Shown: one piece after another, positions 46,930 through 54,005 of the stretch
Numbering within the stretch: position 1 is the first letter of the stretch
Layout of the letters: every line of letters begins with the position of its first letter
Assembly: GCA_019695305.1 (NCBI GenBank)
Contig: JAIBAG010000002.1
Span: 122,309-186,308 of the forward strand
DNA length: 64,000 bases
Direction of reading: 5' to 3'
Origin: a bacterium
Lineage (GTDB): Bacteria > UBA10199 > JAIBAG01
Position numbers and translations under genes: made by a program
Notes under the pieces: model-generated
Seen by the model: the letters and a program-made list of their open reading frames with translations, nothing else
Databases searched by the model: none
What the model was told of the DNA's origin: nothing

Positions 46930-47424
46930 ATGACACTCAATCTCGAACAAACGTACTGGCGCAAATGCAGCAGCTGCAAAAAGGAAATTCCTTTTGGGGC
47001 TAAATACCAACGCTGCTCGGTAAGCACGTGCAATGCCCGCAAAACCGATTATGCCTTTTGTAGTGTAGCCTGTTGGGATGCGCATTTGGGTGTAGAAAAC
47101 CACCGCGAATCGTCGGCCGATGAAGAACGTGCACCCACTAAAGAACAATTTTTGCGAGAACAGGAAAAAACTATGACAAGCGAAACACCCAAAAAAATTA
47201 TTGTGCGTGATGCGCCATCTACTCCGGTATCGGGCGATAATATTGAAACGGACGTTTTAGTGGTTGTTTCTAAAGTTAAAAAACTGATTAAAGATGTGAG
47301 TGATTATAATACAAGTGCCTGTGCCGTGGATGCACTCACTGAAATTGTAAAAAAGGAATGTTTAAAGGCTATTGAAACAGCTAAAGCGAGCGGACGTAAA
47401 ACAGTAATGGGGCGGGATTTTTAA
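46930..47424 (+). CDS. Zinc-finger/histone-fold fusion protein
   Basis: 164 residues. Residues 13-58 hold a zinc module with Cys13, 16, 29, 34, 44, 48 and His52, 58 in a MYND/HIT-like order (YAFCSVACWDAH). A Lys/Glu-rich linker follows. The C-terminal 55-60 residues read as a histone fold: helix 1 (VSKVKKLIKDVSDY), loop, long helix 2 (AVDALTEIVKKECLKAIETAK) and loop 2 GRKT at 155-158 followed by Asp163 (the R...D clamp position). The third helix is almost absent. Histone-fold proteins are known in Bdellovibrio and related bacteria. The gene starts right after the synthetase stop (TAA-ATG) and its end overlaps pabC by four bases (convergent). Confidence 0.8.
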   Translation: MTLNLEQTYWRKCSSCKKEIPFGAKYQRCSVSTCNARKTDYAFCSVACWDAHLGVENHRESSADEERAPTKEQFLREQEKTMTSETPKKIIVRDAPSTPVSGDNIETDVLVVVSKVKKLIKDVSDYNTSACAVDALTEIVKKECLKAIETAKASGRKTVMGRDF

Positions 47425-48275
47425 CTCTCCGCTTCCACCCTTTTCTTATACCCTTCCATCAATTCTTTCGTAATTTTTCCCGGTTTACCGCTAGCAATAG
47501 GTTCTTCATCTATTTTAGTAACAGGCAACACCTCGATGAGGGAATTAGTCATAAAAACTTCGTCTACAGTTTTAAGTTCGGCCTCGGTGATGATACCTTC
47601 ACGCACTTCAATCCCCTCTTTTTTGGCGATATCCATCACTTCATGACGCGTGATGCCTCCCAATAATCCCACGGCTTGGGGCGGTGTAAACAAAACACCC
47701 TTCTTCACCCAAAAAATATTCCCAATAGTGGTTTCGCACACTTGGCCTTTTTCATTCATCATGATGCCGTCGTACGCATCGCGCTCAAGCAGTTCACGGC
47801 GTGCAGCCATTTTAGATACCCAACTTAAACTCTTCATGCTGGAAACGGGGGGTAAATCATTAAACACGGAATGAATAAACACAAGCTCCACACCATCTTT
47901 ATATTCACTGGGCGAAAGTGGTTTTACAGCATCCACAAAAATAACGAGATTGGATTCTAATTCATCCGTTGGAAGGCTAGCCGTAAAAGTTTCACCCACA
48001 GACGAGAGAATAATTTTAATACGGGCATCTTGGAGTTCTGATTTCTTTAATAGATCTTCGACGGATTTTCTAATACCGGCGGCATGCGGAAACGGAATCC
48101 CGATAAACGTTGTACCCCATTCCATACGATTAAGATGTTTTTCTAAAAAAGGAATTTTTCCTTTATACGAACGCAAGGTTTCAAAAAGCCCTTCGCCAAA
48201 TAAAAAACCGCGGTTCAAAACCGAGATGGTGGCATCTTTAGGATCTACAATTTTTCCGTTGATGGAGATATGCAT
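47421..48275 (-). CDS. pabC: Aminodeoxychorismate lyase/branched-chain aminotransferase-type PLP enzyme
   Basis: 284 residues of fold-type IV PLP enzymes. The start VLNRGFLFGEGLFETLRSYKGKI, the catalytic-Lys segment SMKSLSWVSKMAARREL and CETTIGNIFWVKKGVLFTPP are clear. The gene overlaps pabB by 31 bases, which favours aminodeoxychorismate lyase (PabC, folate pathway). D-amino acid or branched-chain aminotransferase function cannot be excluded by sequence alone. Confidence 0.85.
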   Translation of the reverse strand: MHISINGKIVDPKDATISVLNRGFLFGEGLFETLRSYKGKIPFLEKHLNRMEWGTTFIGIPFPHAAGIRKSVEDLLKKSELQDARIKIILSSVGETFTASLPTDELESNLVIFVDAVKPLSPSEYKDGVELVFIHSVFNDLPPVSSMKSLSWVSKMAARRELLERDAYDGIMMNEKGQVCETTIGNIFWVKKGVLFTPPQAVGLLGGITRHEVMDIAKKEGIEVREGIITEAELKTVDEVFMTNSLIEVLPVTKIDEEPIASGKPGKITKELMEGYKKRVEAES

Positions 48276-49525
48276 AATACACTTTCTATTTTAAGAATCA
48301 TTTCTTCATATTCTTTTTGGGCTGTAGAATCCACAACAATTCCACCTCCCGCATAACCGGCAACAATCTCCCCTTCCACATACAAGGTACGGATGGGGAT
48401 GTTGAGAACCGACAACCCGCCCGTCCCCCAAAACCCAAGGGCTCCGGTGTAAACAAAACGGGGGTTTTCTTCAAGTTCGGCAATAATTTCTACAGCCCGT
48501 CTTTTAGGGGCACCGGTGATGGATCCGCCAGGGAAAAGCGCTTCCAAAATTTCTTTAAACCCAATCCCTTCTTTTAAAATACCGCTCACGCGTGACACCA
48601 GATGATGAACATGCGAAAAACTCTCAATTCCAAACAGAGGCGATACGTTCACACTACCGGCTTTGCAAATCCGCCCCAGATCGTTGCGCTCCAAATCCAC
48701 AATCATCACATGCTCCGCTTTATCTTTTTGTGAGGTTTTAAGCCTATCCTGCAAAAGAGCATCTTCATTTTTCTCGTGAGATCGCCCAACCGTGCCTTTA
48801 ATAGGATAGGTAGCAATCTCCCGCCCTTTAGTTTCCATAAAACATTCCGGAGAAAACGAAAGAATGTGGCCTTTTCCGGTATTGTAAAAAGCCCCATAGG
48901 GCACAGGATTACTCTTGCGGATAGCCTGGTAAATACTTCTCGCCTGCCCTTTAAACGAGGTTTCAAAACGCTCTGTATAATTAATCTGGTAAACATCCCC
49001 GGCTTTTAAATACGCCTGAATGGTTGCAATTTTCTTTTCGTAACTTTTTTTATCCGGAGCCTTAAAAGGCCCAAAACTAAAATCTCCTTTGGACTCTTCG
49101 AATTGATTTTTGACTTCTTCCAATTCTTGTTGAGTCAAAAAATTGGAAGCCAAAAAACTTTGGTTCTGTGCATGATCAATCACCAAGGCAAAAGGATAAA
49201 AACCAAGCACAACGTCAGGATTTGCATTCTTTTTAAAAGGAATATGGGCAAAATCAGGCAAATACCGGGCGGCTTCAAAACCGATAAATCCGGCCAAGCC
49301 CCCACAGAAGTATTCTGTCGATTCCCGTGGAAAATCTTTTTCAAATTTTTCGATCACTTCAAAAGGATTCACTCCTTCAAAAAGCTCACGGGGATTAAAA
49401 AGAAAATACGAAAAACGGGCGGAGCGCGTGTCGGCGCTATCTAAAAAAAGAGAATAAGGGTGAGTTTCGGCATAAGCCAAAAGGCCTTCCAAAGTGGGGA
49501 TCTGCGATAAGGGCACACGCACCAT
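48245..49525 (-). CDS. pabB: Aminodeoxychorismate synthase component I
   Basis: 426 residues of the chorismate-binding family. The catalytic segment PIKGTVGR has Lys where TrpE has Ala, which is the PabB hallmark. EHVMIVDLERNDLGRIC, ALFPGGSITGAPKRRAVEII and YTGALGFWG are conserved. It forms 4-amino-4-deoxychorismate with a glutamine amidotransferase (PabA), which is not in the window. It overlaps pabC, so the pair feeds p-aminobenzoate to folate. Confidence 0.93.
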   Translation of the reverse strand: MVRVPLSQIPTLEGLLAYAETHPYSLFLDSADTRSARFSYFLFNPRELFEGVNPFEVIEKFEKDFPRESTEYFCGGLAGFIGFEAARYLPDFAHIPFKKNANPDVVLGFYPFALVIDHAQNQSFLASNFLTQQELEEVKNQFEESKGDFSFGPFKAPDKKSYEKKIATIQAYLKAGDVYQINYTERFETSFKGQARSIYQAIRKSNPVPYGAFYNTGKGHILSFSPECFMETKGREIATYPIKGTVGRSHEKNEDALLQDRLKTSQKDKAEHVMIVDLERNDLGRICKAGSVNVSPLFGIESFSHVHHLVSRVSGILKEGIGFKEILEALFPGGSITGAPKRRAVEIIAELEENPRFVYTGALGFWGTGGLSVLNIPIRTLYVEGEIVAGYAGGGIVVDSTAQKEYEEMILKIESVLCISPSTEKL

Positions 49526-49545
49526 ATACCCTTCGCATAGAATAG

Positions 49546-50631
49546 TTAAAGAAGCTCTGCAAGCCTCGATAATCCCTCAATATCGTGAATATCCCCTTCA
49601 AAAAGGGGCACAGCGGAAACTTCCAAACCCTCTCCCATATCTTCTTTCAGCTTTTTAAGGATGGTTTTATCGCGTTTAGCAAGCTTAAGATAATCGTTAA
49701 AAACCTTATTCATCTTCTCGGCCGTGGTTTTGCCCACTTCTTCTTCTAATTCCCCCAAAGCGGCTTCGGGATCGGCTATTTTAAACTGCGGATAGATGCG
49801 ATTCACCAGCACAGCACTTAAACTAAGCTTTAATTCATCCAATTTACCCCTAAAAACCCGCGCTTCTTCTTGAGAGTTCTTATCGGTGGTACAAACAATC
49901 ACAAACGTAGAATCCTTTTTCTCCAAAATCTCCCGCACCTCTCCTGCTCTGTTTTTGAATCCATCAAGTAAAACCTGAAACGACATCAGCATTTCAGAGA
50001 TTTCCTGCAAAAAAGCAAAACCAATAATACGATCAAAAACCTTCAGCACAAAATCGGTGCCCTTGGCAAAAAACTTGAAAACTCCTTTCCCCACGGCTTG
50101 CGCCGGTTTAATCAGCAGATGAATCATGCTGTTGGAAATAGCGTTAATCATCTTATCTGGCGCTTCTAAAAAGTCGATAGCATGGGTAGTGGGAGGCGTA
50201 TCTACAATGATGAGATCATACTTGTTCTCATTCACAATCTCATAAAGCCGCTCCATGGCCATATATTCCTGCGAGCCTGCGATGATACTGGAGAGCTTGA
50301 TGTAAATTCTATTGTTTAAAATTTTCTGTTTATACTCTTCGTTAGGGGCGTAAGTTTCTACCAATTTATCAAACGTCTTTTTGGTATCAAGCATCATGGC
50401 ATGAAGGCTGCCTTCTACGTTTTTACCGAGGTCGATCTTTTTAGCCTCGCTAGAAAGTTCTTTAAGCCCCATGGCTGTGGCCAAGCGCCGTGCAGGGTCA
50501 ATAGTAATAACGGCTGTTTTTAATCCTGAATGTGCCGCTTTTACCGCTAAAGCTGCCGATAAGGTGGTTTTGCCCACACCGCCACTGCCACAGACGAGGA
50601 TAAGTTTGTTATTGGTGAGTATATTATTCAT
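49546..50631 (-). CDS. ArsA/Get3-type ATPase, second of a pair
   Basis: About 361 residues from ATG 50631 (MNNILTNNKLILVCGSGGVGKTT). The deviant Walker A GSGGVGKTTLSAALAV, switch 1 TIDPARRLATAMG, and DLIIVDTPPTTHAIDFLEAP (switch 2) are of the ArsA/Get3 class. A membrane-protein-binding-like helical part follows. It lacks the second ATPase half of true ArsA, as do other single-domain members. Its start overlaps the upstream partner gene by eight bases. No arsR, arsB or arsC is present, so an arsenic role is unlikely; delivery of tail-anchored or other proteins is a possibility. Confidence 0.9.
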   Translation of the reverse strand: MNNILTNNKLILVCGSGGVGKTTLSAALAVKAAHSGLKTAVITIDPARRLATAMGLKELSSEAKKIDLGKNVEGSLHAMMLDTKKTFDKLVETYAPNEEYKQKILNNRIYIKLSSIIAGSQEYMAMERLYEIVNENKYDLIIVDTPPTTHAIDFLEAPDKMINAISNSMIHLLIKPAQAVGKGVFKFFAKGTDFVLKVFDRIIGFAFLQEISEMLMSFQVLLDGFKNRAGEVREILEKKDSTFVIVCTTDKNSQEEARVFRGKLDELKLSLSAVLVNRIYPQFKIADPEAALGELEEEVGKTTAEKMNKVFNDYLKLAKRDKTILKKLKEDMGEGLEVSAVPLFEGDIHDIEGLSRLAELL

Positions 50632-51577
50632 GCTCACCCCACATCTCCACAAGCGCCATCAAATCCTGATACCGCGTTAAAGGCTCAAATAAAAATGGCA
50701 CTTCTATAATATCGTTACCCTTCGCCAGCTTCTTTAATTGCTCCCCATGCTCTTCATTTAATGCTGCACGCTTCATCTCAAGATCCGAATACAAATAGAA
50801 CGGTTTTACTGCGTCATTTTTATCTGAAGGATTTATCTTTTTAGCTTCGGACTGCGTAAAAGGGCTTTGATGAAAGCGGTTTAAAAATACAGGCCCCAGC
50901 GAAATTTTAAGTTTTTCTTTTACCGTTTTTAAAAGCTCACCCGTTTCCACTACCGCCATCTCCTCCGGCAAAGTCACAGCACAAAAGGCTGTACGGTCTT
51001 CATCGCGTAAAAGATTGAGGATATTTTCAGATTGCGAGCGCATTGGCCCTACCTTCACCACATCGTGCACAATCTGGGGCACTTCAAAGGCCGATACGCC
51101 ATGGCCGGTAGCTAAACCATCCACAATAATGAGATCGTAATGTTGTTTGGCTGATATCTTTTTTAACTTCTGCCGCTCTAAATCGTAAATTTTACCCGTC
51201 ATGAGCAGTTCGTTAAAACCGGGTACGGCGTTTAAAAAGTGCGTCACATATTTATTGTTAATAAAGAGATCAAAAATGCCCCTAAACTTAACCGTCATCA
51301 GCACATATTCTTCAAAACATTGATGAGGATTAAGATTGATACCCGTTAAATGGGGCGCTAGCGCGACTTCGCCATGACCAATGGAACTTAGCCCAAAATA
51401 GGGAGCTACCCGTTCGGTGGAATTCATTTCGACTAAAAGTGTATTTTTACCTTGTTTGGCAGCCAACAGAGAAAGAGCTAAGGCAATGGTTGTTTTACCA
51501 ACACCGCCCTTACCCGAGATGAGGATAAGACGTTTTGAGAGAAGATTATGTAAGGATGCGCTCATCACTAAACTCAT
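50624..51577 (-). CDS. ArsA/Get3-type ATPase, first of a pair
   Basis: 317 residues from 51577 (MSLVMSASLHNLLSKRLILI); ATG 51565 is a good alternative. Walker A is SGKGGVGKTTIALALSLLAAK, switch 1 is VEMNSTERVAPYFG, and YDLIIVDGLATGHGVSAFEVP is switch 2. The two ATPases differ from each other and may form a heterodimer, as in paired ArsA-like genes of actinobacteria. It lies 40 bases after phaR on the same strand. Confidence 0.9.
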   Translation of the reverse strand: MSLVMSASLHNLLSKRLILISGKGGVGKTTIALALSLLAAKQGKNTLLVEMNSTERVAPYFGLSSIGHGEVALAPHLTGINLNPHQCFEEYVLMTVKFRGIFDLFINNKYVTHFLNAVPGFNELLMTGKIYDLERQKLKKISAKQHYDLIIVDGLATGHGVSAFEVPQIVHDVVKVGPMRSQSENILNLLRDEDRTAFCAVTLPEEMAVVETGELLKTVKEKLKISLGPVFLNRFHQSPFTQSEAKKINPSDKNDAVKPFYLYSDLEMKRAALNEEHGEQLKKLAKGNDIIEVPFLFEPLTRYQDLMALVEMWGEHE

Positions 51578-51617
51578 CCTATATCAAGATTATCCGCTAT
51601 TTGAAGTGTAATTTACG

Positions 51618-52169
51618 CTATTTTTGCTTGGTAAGCTTTTCTTCCAGCAGTGCAATCTTTTTGCGCAGATTGCGTATCTCGTTTTGCAGCGAGGAAACAT
51701 GCGTTACCGATTCAACAGTAGACTTAATTTTTTCGTCGATCTTTTTGGAGATATCCTGGGTTTTATGAAGCACACCCTGAATAAGGTTTCCATCATCCCC
51801 AGGCTTAAGTTCGTCTTTAATAAAGTCGATCACTTTTTCAGCTTCGTTTTTAGCTTTAGCGAGCTGATCCATACCGGCATCAATTTTTTGTTCAAAAAAG
51901 TTTTTAATATTTTCACCACCGTCCTGAATAATACGGCGAAGGGCCGAGAGAGGGAGTAAACTTTTCTTTTTCTTTTCTTCTTCAAATAAGATTTGTGCGA
52001 GTGTTACGGCGGTTAAATCTTCTTTATTGCGGTTATCAACAATCTGCACGTCTTCACCCGATTTAATCATCTTGGCAATATCTTCCAAGGTAACGTAGGT
52101 TGAATTTTGCGTATCGTACAATTTGCGGTTTTGATATCTTTTAATAACTACTTTCCCGTCACGTCCCAT
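51618..52169 (-). CDS. phaR: Polyhydroxyalkanoate synthesis regulator PhaR-type protein
   Basis: About 183 residues from ATG 52169, preceded by AGAGGAG. The N-terminal ~60 residues match the PHB/PHA accumulation regulator DNA-binding domain (VIKRYQNRKLYDTQNSTYVTLEDIAKMI; VQIVDNRNKEDLTAVTLAQIL). The rest is charged helix with a coiled-coil end (LQNEIRNLRKKIALLEEKL), suitable for oligomers or granule contact. No phaC or phaP is seen in the window. Four TGACGCA half-sites stand 30-100 bases upstream, probably its own operator. Confidence 0.9.
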   Translation of the reverse strand: MGRDGKVVIKRYQNRKLYDTQNSTYVTLEDIAKMIKSGEDVQIVDNRNKEDLTAVTLAQILFEEEKKKKSLLPLSALRRIIQDGGENIKNFFEQKIDAGMDQLAKAKNEAEKVIDFIKDELKPGDDGNLIQGVLHKTQDISKKIDEKIKSTVESVTHVSSLQNEIRNLRKKIALLEEKLTKQK

Positions 52170-52199
52170 ATACAAGCTCCTCTTTAGAGTTTCAAAATC

Positions 52200-52269
52200 T
52201 GACGCATTCTACTGCGTCAAACCTGCGTCATAATTAGCGCGCATTTGGTATGAAAATACAGATGACGCA
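52200..52269. promoter_or_regulatory. Four TGACGCA half-sites upstream of phaR, probable operator
   Basis: TGACGCA (52200-52206) and TGCGTCA (52213-52219) form a perfect inverted repeat with a six-base spacer. A further TGCGTCA lies at 52224-52230 and TGACGCA at 52263-52269. All are within 100 bases upstream of the phaR start. The simplest reading is autoregulation by PhaR; the motif differs from the CTGC-N3/4-GCAG site I recall for PhaR of purple bacteria, so the binder is inferred. Confidence 0.65.
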
Positions 52270-52319
52270 TTAAAGCAAGAGGTATTTTCTAGTTTTTAGA
52301 CAATATAACCCACCACTGT

Positions 52320-52397
52320 CTCCTCCCTTACATTAAGGGAGGAGGACTTGCTTACAAAATTATGCATATGTCCCTCCCCCTTAGAGTAAGGGGGAGG
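52320..52397. repeat. Pair of GC-rich REP-like hairpins
   Basis: First stem: CTCCTCCCTTA (52320-52330) / TAAGGGAGGAG (52334-52344), loop CAT. Second stem: CCTCCCCCTTA (52373-52383) / TAAGGGGGAGG (52387-52397), loop GAG. Both have an 11-base perfect stem and a three-base loop and resemble each other, so they are copies of one element type, as in REP-like pairs. They lie in the space between the phaR operator and the end of the 52451 gene. Confidence 0.75.
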
Positions 52398-52450
52398 CTC
52401 AGGAGGGGGTTACCTCCATGCAAAAGTAAGATTTTAATTAGAAGAAGAGA

Positions 52451-52933
52451 TTAAGCCACGTGAGTGCGGGCTTTGGTAACTGTAGTAGTACGGGCTTTAG
52501 CTTGAGCCTGTTTAAGCTGGCTTAACAACACTTCTTTTACTGTTTGTAAGGCCTCTACCTTAAGGCGACTCTTTTGATTGGTAAGTTCACTGGTATTTTC
52601 AATTTCGTCATCAATAGCCGAAATAATAGAATCAACAATATGTTCTTTAAGATGAGTTTCCGAAGGAGCTTTACCTTCTTCTAATTGAGAATCGGGAGGG
52701 GTAATTTTATCGATGGTGTAATTAATCACACCCTGAGCCTGCTTTACTAACGGTTGAAACACATCCAAGCCAGTGCCCTTAATACGCGGGTTAGCGGTTT
52801 GTGCTACAATTTCTACCGAGGCATTCATGGCTAAAAGAACTTCGCGGAGTGCTAAGAGAAGATGATTTTTTACGGTGCCCAATTGATTGAAGTAGTTGAG
52901 CAGAAACAGCAAACCTAATTTTTCTAAACTCAT
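52451..52933 (-). CDS. Helical protein of unknown function
   Basis: About 160 residues from ATG 52933 (MSLEKLGLLF), with AGGGGGTGGAG just upstream. The N-terminal ~50 residues are hydrophobic/helical (LGLLFLLNYFNQLGTVKNHLLLALREVLLAMN); the rest is charged and helical with Gln/Lys/Thr at the end (QAKARTTTVTKARTHVA). It shares features with phasin-like or small granule-associated proteins, and phaR is the next gene downstream, but family membership is not established. No signal peptide. Confidence 0.6.
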   Translation of the reverse strand: MSLEKLGLLFLLNYFNQLGTVKNHLLLALREVLLAMNASVEIVAQTANPRIKGTGLDVFQPLVKQAQGVINYTIDKITPPDSQLEEGKAPSETHLKEHIVDSIISAIDDEIENTSELTNQKSRLKVEALQTVKEVLLSQLKQAQAKARTTTVTKARTHVA

Positions 52934-53024
52934 CTCCACCCCCTGCATAATGTAGTATATGGTAACGTAATGCAGGAAAAGTACCAAAATTTCAAAGCCT
53001 TGTCTACTTAGCTTTTGATTTTTT

Positions 53025-53477
53025 TTATTTTTTTTCCTTCAAATGAAAATTGCGAACAAATAAAGACGGCGGATCGGATGATTTATCTTTGAAATGAAAA
53101 TAAATGAGGATGAAATTGACGGACAGGATAAGAGCAAACATAAAAATGACAGCCCATAGGAGAGGCCACGGGTTCAACCAAACACAATAAGCAAGGTTTG
53201 TGAGGACAAGAATGTATCCAGTGGGCACAATTGTTTTTTCAAAATGCTCTTCAATACCCCAGCCACGGTCAGATTTAGAATACCAAGGAAAATAATTACA
53301 AAAATAAATCCCAATTGCTAGCACCAGCATCACCAAATACGAAATAACAGTCAGGTGACCGCGAGCCGCCCATTCGTTTTTTAAGTGATACAAATTGTAA
53401 GCAAACAAAAAAACACCTAACGCGCTTAAAATGCGTACAATATTGCCATGTCGGTTGAAGAAAAATTTTAAAGACAT
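53025..53477 (-). CDS. Small integral membrane protein, unknown function
   Basis: 150 residues with four hydrophobic segments at about 12-30, 42-62, 85-102 and 105-128 (LLWAVIFMFALILSVNFIL). The loops hold a WYSKSDRGWGIEEHFEK segment. I do not recognise the family. The gene ends in a basic tail and lies between rnpB and the helical protein. Confidence 0.65.
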   Translation of the reverse strand: MSLKFFFNRHGNIVRILSALGVFLFAYNLYHLKNEWAARGHLTVISYLVMLVLAIGIYFCNYFPWYSKSDRGWGIEEHFEKTIVPTGYILVLTNLAYCVWLNPWPLLWAVIFMFALILSVNFILIYFHFKDKSSDPPSLFVRNFHLKEKK

Positions 53478-53488
53478 AAAGAAATGGA

Positions 53489-53520
53489 AACCCCTGTGAG
53501 ACTTTCACCTCACAGGGGTT
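53489..53520 (-). terminator. Probable terminator of rnpB
   Basis: A 12-base perfect stem AACCCCTGTGAG (53489-53500) / CTCACAGGGGTT (53509-53520) with an eight-base loop lies directly after the RNase P RNA on the minus strand. The T-run that follows is short and broken by CC, so termination strength is uncertain. Confidence 0.65.
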
Positions 53521-53522
53521 AT

Positions 53523-53874
53523 ATCTGAAACATATAAGCCGGATTTTGTAACCCTTTTTCAAGAGCGATGATCATTTATCTGGGCCTTGTATTACTACAA
53601 GGCTCAAGCAGTCTACCCGCTTCCCCAGAGGGTTTCCCCTCAGCCCGACGGGCCGCCGGTGGTGTTAACCTGGAAAGCCTATTTGACCTTGCAACACACG
53701 GGGTTTACCCTTTTCACTACAGCACCGTCCGCCTAAGCGGCAGCCTGTACATAGTCTCTGTGGCACTTTCCGTACGCTTGCACGTCCCGGCCGTTAGCCG
53801 GCGTGTTGCCCTGTGTTGTCCGGACTTTCCTCCGAAGAGCATAAAGCCCAACAGCGATCATCTTGTTTCAGAAC
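53523..53874 (-). ncRNA. rnpB: RNase P RNA, bacterial class A
   Basis: On the minus strand the transcript contains the universal GGAGGAAAGTCCGGAC segment near its 5' end and the conserved ACAAAATCCGGCTTAT near its 3' end, with the CGTGCAAGCG and GAGGGGAAACCCTC-type elements in between. The end sequences CTGAAACA and TGTTTCAG (plus-strand positions 53864-53871 and 53525-53532) can form stem P1. A protein-coding reading of this region is spurious. It is the catalytic RNA of tRNA 5' processing. Ends are set by P1 and could be off by a few bases. Confidence 0.95.
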
Positions 53875-53878
53875 TAAC

Positions 53879-53907
53879 ACCCTATTTTCTTTAGGATTTT
53901 TTATCAA
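53879..53907 (-). promoter_or_regulatory. Promoter of rnpB
   Basis: On the minus strand TTGATA (53902-53907) and TAGGGT (53879-53884) are 17 bases apart. The predicted start falls close to 53872-53874, just at the 5' end of stem P1 of the RNase P RNA. This agreement supports both. Confidence 0.65.
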
Positions 53908-54005
53908 CCTTTTTATAGCCCTCACCGCCTTCATTATTAATATATTACCATTTGCTATACATTTCAGAAGTTGGCTATAATTTCCATTAGGGTCGAAAAT
54001 GTATA

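Noticed and set aside
53568..53894. Open reading frame over the RNase P RNA region
   Set aside because: The region folds as RNase P RNA with conserved segments and paired ends; the frame has no protein-like pattern and is a by-product.
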